Source of the DNA: Rosellinia necatrix
Lineage: Eukaryota > Ascomycota > Sordariomycetes > Xylariales > Xylariaceae
DNA: 64,000 nt
Direction of reading: 5' to 3'
Assembly (NCBI GenBank): GCA_021209875.1
Contig: JAGYVD010000003.1
Coordinates: 4,774,001 to 4,838,000, forward strand
Each line of letters opens with the position of its first letter. The first letter of the stretch is position 1. Shown here piece after piece: positions 25,299 through 38,898 of the stretch. Below the pieces are notes generated by a model. The model made no database searches and was not told the DNA's origin. It was given only the letters and a program-made list of their open reading frames with translations. The translations under genes were made by a program, and so were the position numbers.

Positions 25299-25760
25299 CG
25301 TCGCAGAGGGCTAAGGATCGAGGGAAGTCCTTGGACGGCGAGAGTACGCGGGGTCGGACGGGGGAAATCAAGGAAAGTGGCAGGAGTAGCGATCGACAGG
25401 ACGCTGAGTGAACACTATGGCAACTGCATAGAGATGGGCGGTAATACGCCGAGCGTCGAGGGAGGGTAGGCAGTACTACGGCACGCCTATAAATGAAGAC
25501 TAGGGCTAATTCACAAGGCGTCGCGGCATAGCAGCCCGGCGAGGGGGTCGATGAACGATGGGCGGCGACTGGCAGGTACAGAGTAGTATCAGCAAGACGA
25601 CGATATTGCCTCGAAGCAAAGCCAGCCGCTGTTGAGACGGTGGGCGAAGGTCGTGTAGGCCAAAGGGAGTCGATGCCGTCCGTTGAGAACAGGTGGAGAG
25701 TTGTTCGGTTCAGGCTTGGGGTTCGTTGGAGAGAGGGCGGGCGTGAATAAGGGCCAATGC

Positions 25761-25803
25761 TGCGTGGGTTGCGTGGGTTGCTTGGGTTGCTTGGGTTGCT
25801 TGC
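25761..25803. repeat. GGGTTGCK T octamer/nonamer array
   Basis: Five copies of TGCGTGGGT / TGCTTGGGT-type units in the upstream region of OS-1. Confidence 0.85.
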
Positions 25804-25933
25804 TGTTATTAGCCAGCAGCGCTATGGTCCCCTAACCAGACCCTAGAGAGGCCCTAGCAACGGCTAGAAAACAGTATCAACAACCGAGTCGGCAACGGTG
25901 ACAACGTCTGGGACCACGGCAGCTTTCGAGAGC

Positions 25934-25981
25934 AGTTCGACAGTTCGACAGTTCGAAAGTTCGACGGTTCGACGGTTCGAC
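25934..25981. repeat. GTTCGACAG-type repeat
   Basis: Six imperfect units (CAGTTCGA, AAGTTCGA, CGGTTCGA). It mimics the GTTCGA of a tRNA T-loop but there is no tRNA around it. Confidence 0.85.
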
Positions 25982-26557
25982 ACTGTAGGAAGGCCCAGCA
26001 AGTCAGCGAGCGGGTGCATCGACAGGCAAGGACAACAGTCAAGGCGGAGATGGAAGGAATGGGACTTGTCCAGGTGGGAGAAGAAAGGCGGACTGCTGGG
26101 TGCTATGGGGCCGTATAGCGCGAGGCGTGCCCCTTTTGATTGGTCTCATGCCGCCAGGGGAGAGACAGACCAACCGGGGACGGGCTGGACGGATGATTAG
26201 GTTCGGCCACTCAGAGTCGAGCCCGCCGACGGTGTCCCTTTCACCGTCCAACTACCTTCACAGAGGTTAGGTGCCATCTACCCAGATATAAACCGTGCCA
26301 TCCTGCCCAATCGAGTCCTTTCAAACTCCAAAGGCCCGTTTGCTTTTCTTCGCATTGACCGTACCTAACCTACCTAGGCATGTACAAATCACATCCGGTT
26401 AGGTAGTTGCGTGTTGCTCTCGCAGCACGTCCGACGTCCAGCCCCCATGGCCTCATCAGGGCATCTATCTGTTACCTACGTACTTGGTACTATTAGTAGG
26501 TAAGTAGCTTGTGTATTCGGGTAGGCAGGCATGCATATTACCTGTACATTACATAAC

Positions 26558-26600
26558 TACCTAGGTAGGTAGGTAGGTAGGTAGGTAGGTAGGTAGGTAC
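26558..26600. repeat. (TAGG)n array with palindromic edges
   Basis: TACC followed by about nine TAGG/GTAG units and ending GGTACC, so each end is self-complementary with the array strand (CCTA versus TAGG). Confidence 0.9.
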
Positions 26601-29600
26601 CTTGGGTATGCGAGGGGGCCAATACCCGTTGTGCCTACAGGCCATAGCAGTTATAACATCTGTAGACAGCCAATACCTACCTTAGGTACCTAGGTAGGCA
26701 GCCTACTACCTCCTCAGGTTAAGCACATAGGTAGGTGCTTATAGGAATGCAACACCTGAACTAGGACTATGCTAATCTGTCTTTTTCACGGATGATAAAA
26801 CGAGATGGTACTACTGTAACAATAAATGATAATAATAGTAACAAGAGCCGTTGAATTCCAACAAGTGTCGGGTAGGGTAGAGTAATCAACTTGGAAGCAA
26901 TCCAAGCAAATTAGAGTCATTGCAGCAGACCTCGAACTACTTGGTACCTACCCAGACCTAACCGACTCACTGCAGCCGCAACGAGCATCCCAATAATCCC
27001 AATCCCAATACGAGGCTTTCGGTTGAAGAACGACGATGAGCACATGGTATATTTTGGATGTTACGGCGTAACAAGAGGCCACAGTTGGGGTTTGGTCATC
27101 TTGGCACCGCCTGGTCGCGTAATATCACATCCACCTACGAGGAAAGCGACCGAAAGCGTATGCGCATCCCAAGTAGGTACGAAGTAGTTCATACTTTATA
27201 GCAATTTCAGATGGCAATTTCGAATAGCAAACAGTTCCGACCCAAGGAGTCAACTTCGGGTGATAGTGTCTGCCTGTACGTAGTATGCGCAACTAGGTAC
27301 CAGCCGAGATATGTTATCAAGCCAGATAGGTCTCTCGGTTCATGGCTATCCCATCTGTCGGATGCGTTAGCGGCAGGTAGTGGACGCAACATCCCGGCTT
27401 TGCCAAGGGGACAACTGTATGGTAACACCTAACCTACCAGATAATTAGGTAGGTAGGTAGTGTAGACAAATCCATACGGTATTTTTATAGCGCAAAAAGG
27501 TTCGGCCACATGATTTGACCACTTCATCGACCGATGCTTCCCTGGTCGCCTGTTATTCTCAGCGCACGAATTTGGGGTGCATAACGATTGTTCCCTTTCG
27601 TTGCTATAATTTGAATAGGTCGTAGACCCTCTATTCGGCAACCACCCGCCGCAAGCCAAACTCCGCTTGGGTATCCTGTCCTGTGTCCTCGGAATCGGTA
27701 CAGGGAGGAAGCCAGCCTTCCATGTGGTCCCTAATCCGCACAAAGCCCTGCAGCTGGCTAGTAGCAGGAGGAGTACATACATATGTGGTATAGACCCTGA
27801 AAAAACAAGGGTTAATGAGAGAGGGGAATAATAAGATAAGGCACTAAATACCTACCATGACACATCTAAGGCTACAAGTAAGCAGGTAGCCCTTTAGAAT
27901 CTGGCGTATTTGGTATATGATAGTACCTAACTAAAGCAGATACCTAACTATTTGGACACAAATAATTTCGCCGTTGCGGTTTGCCGAGAATGGCACACAC
28001 CCCAATCAATATGCGAGCCCTTTTTGTTTCCTTTGTCCTCCACGAAAGAGCCATTTCCACCCCTATCAAACTACTCGGCAAGTCGGCACTCTGCCAATTT
28101 TATAGTCCTAACTCCTACTACGCCAACCGCTTGGATGATGAAAGTCACAAAAAAAACCAAAAAGAGTTCCCCAACCGGAGGTAGAGGGAGCGCGGTTGCC
28201 CTACTGTTAGGGAGGCCCCAAAATCGGATGAATGCCCCTCCTCAGATTTAGGATGATTTGGACGTGGATGGATGTCACAAGGTGCTGTGGAGCAGTTCCC
28301 CGTCCTTGTCAGTGCTATGTATTTCCAGTGCTAGCCGGGTACACTACGATGAAGAATGCGTACCTAATCTTGAGGCCCCTTACTGAACCGCCCAATAAGT
28401 GGCATCGAACCGTCCACCAGTGTCACATAGCACACACTACTAGATAGGTAGGTAGATCGTCGTGTACGAGCGAGATGGGGTGATGGGTCCCTTAGACAGG
28501 TTGGGTCCAGTTTGGGGGGTTACACGATAGTGCCTAAAGGAATACATAGCGAGGACAATCGTCCATCCCGGCAGGTGGCAAAGGCAAAGGTTCCGGCGTC
28601 GCTTAGGACCAGCCCGAAACCCTTATCATCTTGCCACAAATTTTGCAATGTTTCACAATGTATTTCTTCTTTCTCGGCTTGCGGCGTCTTGGGTAGCACT
28701 AGTAGAAGCATGATCATCTCCCCAGTTGTAGTGTATGTTGCAAAGAGTGCTGTGGTACTGTAGGAACAGATTCAAGGGTATTGACAAGGGCAGAGACAAG
28801 GGCTTCGCTCCATCTGAAAGTGAAACCGCCAGCAGCACTAACCAAGTCAGGCCCTGTCCTCCTCTTCGGTATGCACTATGACATCATATCGCATTGGGGG
28901 GGCTCGGTACAGACTAACCGCCATCCCACGGCCGGCTTGGCCTGCCTCTCTGTGCACGCATTTTTGCCTGCTCCCTGCTTCGTATCTCCATCTACTAGTA
29001 CAGCACTGGGTGTTTCCGAGATCTTATCAGGGATATACATTACCACCTGTTCCACCACTACCTACCTAGGTACACTGTTTGCTCTGTGTATTGTGTTCCT
29101 CCTACGTCCTCGTCAAAAAACGAAACCCGGTAGTATAATGTCAGCGATAATAGTCAGGAACTGGTTCATCTCATCCCACTGCAAATGTTGTCCCGCTGTA
29201 AATATTACCCTACTCCTGTTTGTGTGCGCATTGTATGAATCAAGGATCACGGGCGCCCACTAGGCATTATGTCGATGTGATATAAGGCGCTGCATAGGCC
29301 ACCACCCGAGCCGACAATAGTCGAAGCAGCTCCGAGGGTTAGAGAGATCTCGACCAACGGTTAGGCACCAAACGCGCGAGGGGAACAACCCGAATCTCGA
29401 CCATTTCCGGGCTCGCGTGTGGGCTACACTAATACCCAGGACCCTTAAATTCCAGTAGGGTAGGTTGCCAGGATCCTTTAATAGGCGGGGCCGGGGGCGC
29501 CCAACTCAGCTTCCACCAGCGCTCCATGTGTCAGTCGGAACCCGAGCGACGATCGAAGCAGTTAATACATATATGTATGTATGTATCCAAGCAACCAGGG

Positions 29601-32248
29601 TCGCCGATGATGACTGTAGATACCTACCTAGGGGTGGTTATTGGCCCACCGGATCTACGTGCCCGGCGCAGGGCTCGGGAGGCAAATACGGGCTCACCAC
29701 TATCCTGTTGCCATGTCAATCTTCATCAGGCGCGATATGGAAGGACTTTCATACAGGCCTCCCATCTCGCTAATCGTTGTCGAATTTTTAACCAGATTGG
29801 CGCGGGAATACACTAGGTTAGGTACCAGCGGATGATTGCCCTAGTACGAGTCAAGAACGACAATTCGGGGATGGGTTACGCTCCTAGACCAAGGGCTAAA
29901 CCTACTACATACATAATGCATACCTACACTACTCAGGCACTACTCAGGTAGGTAGCGTAGAGCCTCCCCACGGCCCCGTTCGTTCCTCTCGACAGCCCGC
30001 CATTCCGCGAGCTAATGGGGGCCAGGTATTCTTTCATATCTTATCGTCCTCACCATCGTGGCAACCGGAACCAGCCAGGTATCGTCGATCATTACTAGAC
30101 GCATGAAAGCAATGCCAATGAAGCCCTCCTTGTCCAGCACTAGACATCAGAAGTGTTGCGCAAGACAGATGAGCCTCGTTAGCATGACCAGAAACCCGCC
30201 ACTGATCTGCTGTTTGGTCATTGTCCTTGTCACTAGCTACTCTCGCCCCCTACCCAAATCCCGCGATAACGCCGTGGGCTGTTGCTCGACTCTCACGGAG
30301 GTGTACAGGGGTGGATGTGCAATAAAGTACATGATGTGCAATCTTGGTGAGTGCCGGTCTTCTGCACCGTCCCGGGTCCTCGAATTTCGAGTCCTTGTGC
30401 ACGGCTGTGTCGATCCGTTTCAGAATGATAAACTCTCTTGTAAAATAGGAGACCCCAAGTAGCCCCCAGGTCGCAGACCCAGAACTGACCGAAGGCCTCG
30501 ATTGTGGTCTATAAACCCTTTGCAGTGGACCCTTCAGACGTTCTCGAGGTTGGCGAATTAGAAGAACTTCAGCCGTGTCCCTGCGAAAGAACTAATCCAC
30601 GTGGCATCTTCCGCTGACATGTCTCAAGCCGGCTATGAGGTCTCGAACAATCCGGCGTGCAGTCTTAGCCTTGGTTGGCCCTTTCTCACATAATATTTAA
30701 CTTAGGTCGGCATTATCTAGACCTAACATTCATCTCATGGAACCTGAGCAAAAGGAAGTTAGGTGTGTTCTAACGGACCGCAGATGGTTAACCTCAAAAG
30801 ATTAGGGTGTGCGCTTTTAGACTTTCGCCTTGCTATCAAACCTATGTTACGCCTAGATCTCCGTCCTTCCATTACCAGAGTTTAGTTTACTGTAGTGTAC
30901 TGGGTGCTCGGTCTTCATTAAGGGGGTACCGCTTAGAACTCACATCAAATATCCCTGAAATCGATGGGCACAACCCCGGGATCAACGATAAGACACACTA
31001 CCTATATCAAAGCAAGCTGAGCTGGATTTTTAGGTCTGTCAGATCTGCCTACGTACACCTTATCCATCTTTTGCTGTAGGTGGCGGGTAAACGGCAAGGG
31101 AGATATGTCGGGTAGCAACGTCCACCACAGATGAGATGTTAGCCGATGAAGACGACGACCAGGATCGTAGAATACGAACGCCAAATTTTGGAGGCTATCT
31201 CGCCTACAGTAAGTAATCGGAGCGAGACATTATGTTATCGATATGTATGGTCGGGAGAACCAACGCGATTTACATACATATTACCCATCCCGAGCCAAGT
31301 GGTGGTGAGTGGGTGTCGTGACATTCGCCACCGTGACCCCCCCCCATTTCCCCCCGCAAAAAGGGATATGGGATCGGAGCGAAAGAACTCATATTTTTAC
31401 GAACAATTATATCAATAGAAGAGCGGAAGTGTTGTGACAAAACGTAGACAAGGATTTGATTACATCTGCGCCCGGTCAGTTATGCTGGAGCTGTGGCTAA
31501 AATACACATAGATGTCATTCCGCATCGAAGCAAAGATGTTTAACCTTTCAAAGCAGGTCGCTGACCGGGTCATAGTCCTTTGAAAACACAGCTTATTAAT
31601 ACGACATTGGAAAGAGGTGTGGTGTACTCTTATTACATCCATGGATCGGCCGATTCATATACGGTATAGCTAGGTAGCTAAATTATCATTATTAAGTTCT
31701 AGCCTCGTACCATTATCTCCTACCATTATATGGGATATTCTTAACCTCTCTATACAGCCTTTTATCCCTCATCAACATTCAACCAACGTTAGGACCTTAA
31801 GATTAATGTCACAACAGTATGAAGGTAAAAACGACATTAAAAGATAGAGCATTTCCTGACATAAATCGTTGCAAGGATGGTAAATTCACAACGCTAGGAG
31901 ATACATATATATCGTATTAAGAGCTCAAGACTCGGCAGCCCAGAATGTGCAACCCTCGTCAAGGGGCCTCCACATAGATAGGATTCGATTTTGAGTTGGG
32001 TATCGGGTAATCAATGGGGGGATATAACAAAAAGAATTGTTCGCATGCTCATCGCGTCATGAGAAATCAATGAACATAAACGCCTGCTTCAGAATACCCT
32101 CGTGGTTGAACATCCCTCTGCAAAAAAAAATAAATGTAAATCGTCGAACGTCATCGTTTCCTGCCTTGTCTTGCCCCGCGACGCGTAGACCCTAAAAAAT
32201 CAAGATCAGATATTCACCTACTACCTTTACAACCTCAACGCACTGCTA

Positions 32249-35200
32249 TCAGCGCCGCGGTGCACCCCCTCGGCCAAAGCTTCCGCCGGTGGTATTCCAG
32301 CCTTGGCTGACGCTCTGTTTTACAATCATTGCCGCGGCAGCAGCGGCGGCCATTCGTTCCTTCTGGCGGTGCCTCTCCTTGAGATAGGAAGTGGCTTCTG
32401 GGCGCATGCGCAGAATGCGGAGAATCATGTCATCAGACGGATCAGCCTGTGCCTCTTTTCGCTTCTCTTCTTTAGCGCGGCGCATTGTGCCCAGATTTCG
32501 GCTCATCATGATGCTTTTGCCCCTGCGAATAGTGCCCATGCTCGCAAATCCTGGTCCCGCGGCAGCGGCGCCAAAACTCGGCGGTGCTAACGAGCGATTT
32601 GAACTCATTTGGCCTTGAAGCTGCTGCTGTTGCCGCTGGGAGGTAGCGGCTGCCATCCGCTCCGATGTCCGAACTAGATTTTCAGTGCTATCAAAATAGA
32701 AAAAGTTGAGCGTGTTGAGCTCATGATATTTGGGTGACTTGAGGACCTCGCCAGGGACGCCTAAGACCTCCCCCGTTTCGTCTTGTGCGTTGAAGAAACT
32801 ATAGAGTAGTTTCAACCATTTAAAAACTACATCAAGTTCTCGTTGATTGAGTGGACGCTGACTTGAAGGTTTATCGGACAGGGGTGGCACAACGAGAGCT
32901 TCAATGGCCATAAGAACTTCTTTCCACAGGCGTGTCATTACCGCAACCATTGTCGCATCAGTCAAAGTCTCCTTCATTGTAGAGAAGTTGTCGTTAAAAT
33001 ATGCAAATAAAGATTGAAGGGCGTTCTCAACATCGGCATCAGTGAGTGTGGGCAAGGTTGAATTCCGTTTGAAAAATGAATTGACCTGCGAAGCAAGGTT
33101 GCGGCCGAGGAGACTACGCAACGCCTCGTACGAGAGCGACTCGGTTATTTGCCGTGACAGCTGTAAGATGTTAATTAAGTAATGTTCCAAGAACTATGTG
33201 GCGAGTACTCTACCTTATCTGTGATTTTGCGAACCATGTCACGCTCTGTTCTCTTTAGATGCCGAAAGGCTTTACCAAAATAGAACTGGATATCGTCACG
33301 CTCCCCCTCCATGCTTACCCTGAGGAGAACTCTGCCTTGTGTGTCAAGGTCAAGCCAAAATTCTCTAGGTAGATAGTCGTTGAAATGTAGTGGGTCTAAC
33401 TTGAGAGAAGTTCTACCCACGAAATCGTGGTCGCCAAAGGTATCGTAATCCCATATTGTTGCAACAACATTAAGCGCGCCGGATACTGTTACATCGACGG
33501 ATTCATCCCACCGAGGGCTAAGGGTCCTCATAATGATTCGCGTCTTATGAAGGCGCTTTTGATATTCGTCCACGAGAACAACATAGGGATCGCTGGTTCC
33601 GTTTGGATCACATGCTTTGATCTCCTCTGCTTCGACAATCTTGATAGTGAAAACGTATTTCGCTGGCCGCCGGACCTGCTTTTTGGGCCCGTCTACCTTT
33701 TCTAGTATCGCGGCACAGGCATCGACGTTTATTGTTCTCTCAAGTTTGTCCAATTCCTGCATGGCCCACTCGATGTTGTTCAGCTTGACCAGAGACTGTA
33801 CTAGGTTAGAATATTACAGAACAGTGAAGCGTAAGTAGCTACCATACCTCTGGGTAAAATTGGAAAGGCGCCATCTTCTCTTTGTTATTCCACGCGTCTT
33901 TGGCATACTGCATAAATCTGCTCTGGGCTGTCTGGCCCGATGCGGCAGCCTCCTGTTCGTCGAGTCTTGGCGTGTCCATTTCCTTGACGAATTGTTGATC
34001 CACGATCTCGCAGTAACGAGCAATGCTATTGGCAAAAATCTTGGATAGAGCCGTCATGAAACGAGCATGATGGACGTCGTTATCCCATTCAAGTTGGGAT
34101 ACCTGGTCAGCTGTTTGGTGGAATAACTGAAACATGTCAATCACTGAGTGGCTGTGGCGATCAGCATCTCTGGCAGCTTGTTCAGGCCCTTGGCCACGAA
34201 CTTGGAACTGGTCGTGCTTCACTGCCTGGTCTACAAAATCTTGAGCGCGCTCTTCTGCACTGTGAATCCACCGCCAGACAAATTCAACGAGAAGCTCTTC
34301 AACGTCAAACGTAAAGGGTTGGCCAGGAAGCGACGATCGGTGGATGCGTCTAATTTCCACCAGGTCCTTATACAAATCGAACCCATCTTGAAGAGGAAGC
34401 TCGTCTCCTTTGTCTCGTGCGACTTGCATGATCCTATTGACTAGCTCATGTGCATCGTTCTCAAAGCTCGGAAAGATAGTCTCAGCAAGGACAGTCAACG
34501 GATTAACCCCCATAATTACCGGGCTGTTTCTGTAGCGTTTTTGGATTTTTTCGCAAAGTTTGACGACGGCGTTCCCCAAATTCTTTACGTGGCTAAAATT
34601 CCAATCCTGCTGGTCTGGGGGTATCTCGGCGTCAAGGAATTCACGGTAGGCTTTTGCGGCTTGTTCTACCATCCCACCCTGAAGCATTTTAGTATACTCC
34701 ATCGCCTCCTCTTCCTTCCGGGAGAAAGCAGGATCACTGAAGATGTGATTTTGCAATACATGGACCGAAGGACCAGCCGATGGTGGTTTAGTTTGATAAC
34801 AGTGCATGAGGATGTCGTAGAGCTCTCGTAGAAGTGCGTCATGTAATGTATGCAATGTTTGTTGATATGTGGTAAAGTCCGTAAGAGTCCACCTACCTCG
34901 ATCTATAGTTGCGAGGCTTTCACTATATAGATAGATGTGCGGAGGCTTTTTAAGATCCTTCTCTGCCGGAGGACTCTTGACCAAATCAAATGCAGAATCC
35001 AGATCTATGACAGTAAAAAGCGTGTCAGTGAATCTGCGGGCGGCCACTTCCATGTACACAACGAGTCGGGTGAACTGGGGTATTCGCCAGCGAACACATA
35101 GTTCCGTAAGTAGCTCCATCGATTGTTTTGAGAACGGGCCATTCTGTTCGTCCCCGTTTCCATGCATGGCATCAAACTCCAGGGCATAATTTGCAATTAC

Positions 35201-36466
35201 TTTTAAGAACTCTCGGGGGTCAGGGGGCACGAAGGTATAATGAGCTTCGTCGACAGCCCTAATACTCGTATCTTCTAGCGACATAGAACTCAAGCTAAGC
35301 CTCTTATCTATGCCGTATATAGAGTTCCTATTTGGGCTGGCCATCACGCGGCTTAAATCTGCGTACGACTGCTCCTCCCCGTGTCCGGTACTGGGGCTCG
35401 ACGGCAACGGCTTCTCGGAAGCCGCACTGGCTCCAGACGACGTCTTGGCGAGCTCTGGCTTAGCGGTGAGAATTTCCATCATCATGCTCGACAAAAAGGG
35501 GCCCTCAGCCTTTTTCCAATCCTGGTATGCTTCCTCAAGGTCGAAATCCTGGCTGTTGAGGACACCAGGCATGTTGGCATTTAGGCGATGCTGGTACGCT
35601 TTCAGGTCTCTAAGGGCGGCTTCTTCAGTCCAGTTTGGGCGCTGTGTATCTATGTGGCCCTGAACATCAGAATGCGAAAGCCCAAATATTTTGGCAACAT
35701 CCTGGACCATGGGCATATCCTTGACGTCGTAGGATAGGGGAACGATTACTTCGATGTGCTTCCCCGCATCTTGACTCGTATCAATGAAAAGGTTCTGATC
35801 GTTCGTGAGGAGCTTATTTTCAAGAGTGCTCAATCTGCTCATGAGCTCGGGCTTGTCCCCATCATTGCCCCGGGTGCGTAGGATGTGAGTGACAAGCCTC
35901 ACGAAGAGGGCGACATGCCTATCAACAAGGAGTTTCCACGAATCGTCACCTGCGACATGTCCAAGGCCGCAGGCTTTGGTAGCGGCAGAATAGAATATCA
36001 GAACCAAGGGCTCGACCTTGCGCTCCTTCTCAATGCTCTTCTTGAAACTGGCTTCTGTAAAGGCGGTGTAGGCCTGAGCAAAGGTTTTTTTAATAGCAGC
36101 ATCATTGTAGCCAGGAAGAGTCTCAGAGCCCTTGATCACACCCTCCATCCTCTTCAGAAGAGGGCCGTGGAAGGAATGAGGAAGCTTGACGCTTGTCGAA
36201 TTCCCGGGCACGAATTCCTTGACCAAGTCGGCAATATTGGAGGTATGGGTTCGGGGCGGCGGTTTCGGGGCGGGGACCCATTGCTTCCGTTTCGTCTTGG
36301 GCTGGACGAGGTAGTGGAGGTAGGCGACGCGGAGGGCGTAGGAGTAGGCGTCGTCATGGCTCACGGGGGCAGGCCGCGCAGCCAGCGAAGTGGCACGACT
36401 CCTCCGGACGCTCTGAATGCTGTCAATGCGCCGGTTGATGTACGATTTTCTAGATGCGGACGACAT
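32249..36466 (-). CDS. Munc13/Ync13-like C2 domain protein
   Basis: Fungal relative of the Munc13 exocytosis-priming family (S. pombe Ync13 group), expected at sites of secretion and septation. Minus-strand exons 36466-34897, 34824-33848, 33795-33214 and 33160-32249 give 1346 residues. A long N-terminal helical half (MUN/MHD1 region) leads to a C2 domain in exon 3, roughly residues 885-1000: KYVFTIKIVEAEEI, then DPNGTSDPYV and WDYDTFGDHDFVG, with aspartates in the calcium-binding loops. An MHD2-like segment follows, starting LSRQITESLSYEALRSLL. The protein ends in an Ala/Arg-rich basic tail. The 72 bp intron 34896-34825 is my inference: it has GTAGGT...GAG borders, no stop, and its removal joins ATIDR to ELYDILMHCYQ; without it the protein is 1370 residues. 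Confidence 0.9.
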
Positions 36467-38898
36467 GATGTTGATACCGAGAGTATGGTCGGTCAGGTGC
36501 CAATGTTCGGTGAGGCGTATGTCGTCTGCACGACGAACATGGCAACTAGGTAAGCAAGTGGTTTGGGCGGATTCGGGTCGATGTTGGGATGAGGAACCAG
36601 GCAGTGCCCAGGCAGTCTGGATAAGAAATGGGAGGCTGGCTAATGTTCGGAAGGATGATGGGGCTAGGGAGCCGTATCCTGTTTAAAGGTTGTTTGCCCG
36701 CTTGAGAGGCTCGACGTTGTGGGCGATAGGTTTGGACGAGATTCAAATTCAAAGGGAATGAATGGTAACTTAGTTTCAAAAGGGCTTCAAAATGGATACC
36801 TGGGTAACGGCTGGGCATGGATTGGGTACAAGAGTGCATATGTGGGCGCTTGCAGGTTTGGCGTCCACCTATCACTGTTAGCATCACTAAGTAGCCATGG
36901 GATCTTGGGTAGGCGGGATGCTGTAAACTAAAACCCCACCGGCAGTGGACGTCATCGCCTATACATACTAGGTTCAAACGGCCAGGGGTTATTCGTTTGT
37001 GGGGCACAACAGGGTACGGTACGGTGTCTGTCTATGTACCTAGGTAGGTAGGTAGGCAGGTAGGTACCCGTGAATGTACCCACCGCCTTCTTGATATTCT
37101 ACCAAGTCCCGTGTTCTACGTACATACTACGTATGGACTTATGTATATGTACCTTCCTTCCAGGGCTCACCATTCCAGGGCAATTACGATCCGTATTTGG
37201 ACTAAGGTAGAGTAGAGTGCCCTGTGCATCATCACATGCGCCGGTAGGGATCCGCCCGTCCTATTCTTAATGATTCTCTGGCCGGGTTGCTACACACAGT
37301 ATCTTCCTACTTGTGGATGCAGAGGATCGATTTCTTGATTCACACAAATAGAGTAGATCTAGCGGAGATACCATTAGTCTAGTTTAGAATTCTGCAAGTG
37401 ATGCAACTAAAATTGAAGGAAAGCGGCGTATTCTCATGGCTGAACTACGCACTTTGTACTGAGCCACGCACCGTGTCCCCATTTAACCTCGTAAATATAG
37501 CTTTCACCAGTACACATATGTGTCCATGTGACTAACATACAAACAATCACGCACCATAAATTGCGCCTGAGGGCGCCTATTTATTCTATTTATTCTCCTT
37601 AGAGTAGAGGTAGATACCTACTTGGGTACGGATCTGATTTGCCTGGAGTGTACACATTTCTGGAGGTAGCATGTTATAGGTATGTAAATGTGGTGATGTG
37701 GTGATGTGCCTATCTACTAACCTAGATGGGTAACTACTGCATGTACTATAGTACAGCATGGTTCGAGACTAGTGCTTCAAATACAAGTCACGGCGCATAC
37801 CCTTAAATCGCTAGGTGGTCTAGGCGCTGCCTCAACATACCCACCAACCCACCAGTTAGACAAACCTCTGTCAGTATTACTACCCAAAGTAGGAAGTAGG
37901 TAAGAAAGTAAATATCCAGTCACATCGGAGGCTCCATCCTGGAGGCACCTAGGCAGGTAGGTACCGTGGGTACCTACTGTACATCAGCAGGTAGGCTGCC
38001 ATATAGTTAGTTACAAGTACCTAGGTCACAAGAGATCTAAGCAGGCAGGCACAGAGGACAATAAAGCGATGATCAGGCAGGGACTAATAATAGGTAACCA
38101 TCTGATCTACTAAAACCTTGTGCGTTACCTAGGTACTAACTATAGGTAGGCAGTCCATGCAAAAGCTTCTTAGTCCTTCCTCACCAGTGCCTCTGAGATT
38201 GGTTTTCCTATCCCGAATTAGAATGGGAATCAAACCTGAGCGATGCTGCTTTTAGCCTGAGCCAAGCCCGCTTGTGCATAAAATGCATAAAATACCTACA
38301 CTAACAGTACTAGTAGTACTAGGTAGGAGTAGACCGAAACCGTGCTGCGTCGGCCACCCTTATTATACTATATTGGCCACTACCTACCAGTACCATAGCG
38401 CCTGTGTACCAAAGCACCTATGGATTACTGCGTCATATAATAGGATAAAAAGGCTGATTTTATACAAACCTATTTTTAGAATAGTCAGGAAATGGGCATT
38501 GCCTAGATGTCCAGAACTGGCCACCCGTGTAGACATTTTAAATAGCCCCTTTGCAGTCATGATACAGGTCACATTGGTTCGCAAAGCAACAAATCCTATC
38601 ACATCTATATCTATACCTTAAAAAAATCATCATCCTCTTCACTTTTGCGCTTTTGATTGTGGGAGCCCCGTGCTTGGATATCTCGGCAGCAGGGACTCTT
38701 GATATTCAAGCCGAGATCGGGACCAGTCCTAGTCCACACTGAAATATCGATCATTGGATTTCAACGTTACTAATTGCTACCTAAACGACTACTCTAAAGT
38801 CCTCGCGCACTACCTGTCACAGTACGCCTGTAGTCGGAACGGGTAGGCATTTTGATCAAAGATCGAGGCCAAATTGGGGATGATTTGTTCGGCGTTAG
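36467..38898. other. Intergenic region rich in TACC/GGTA tetramers
   Basis: No gene is supported. The first 200 bases are the Munc13-like gene's promoter side. TACCTAGGTAGG blocks occur near 37036-37064, 37945-37972, 38018-38026 and 38126-38136, and an AGTACTAGTAGTACTAGGTAGGAGTA stretch lies near 38306-38331. Confidence 0.5.

Larger units (their letters stand above)
25299..32248. other. 6.9 kb gene-free region upstream of OS-1
   Basis: No coding region is supportable on either strand. The open frames found (longest about 160 codons, 28781-29263) have no domain-like sequence or splice continuation. The first 600 bases are purine-rich and likely hold the OS-1 leader and promoter. Repeats are GGGTTGCT units (25761-25803), GTTCGAC units (25934-25981) and the TAGG array (26558-26600); TACCTAGGTA-type palindromes recur at about 26375, 26560, 26690, 29060 and 29615. 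No tRNA or other RNA gene is recognised. Confidence 0.55.

Noticed and set aside
25934..25981. GTTCGA motifs suggesting a tRNA T-arm
   Set aside because: They are tandem repeats with no acceptor, D or anticodon arms.
28781..29263. 160-codon frame in the OS-1 upstream gap
   Set aside because: No domain-like pattern, no splice partners, composition like the flanking non-coding DNA.
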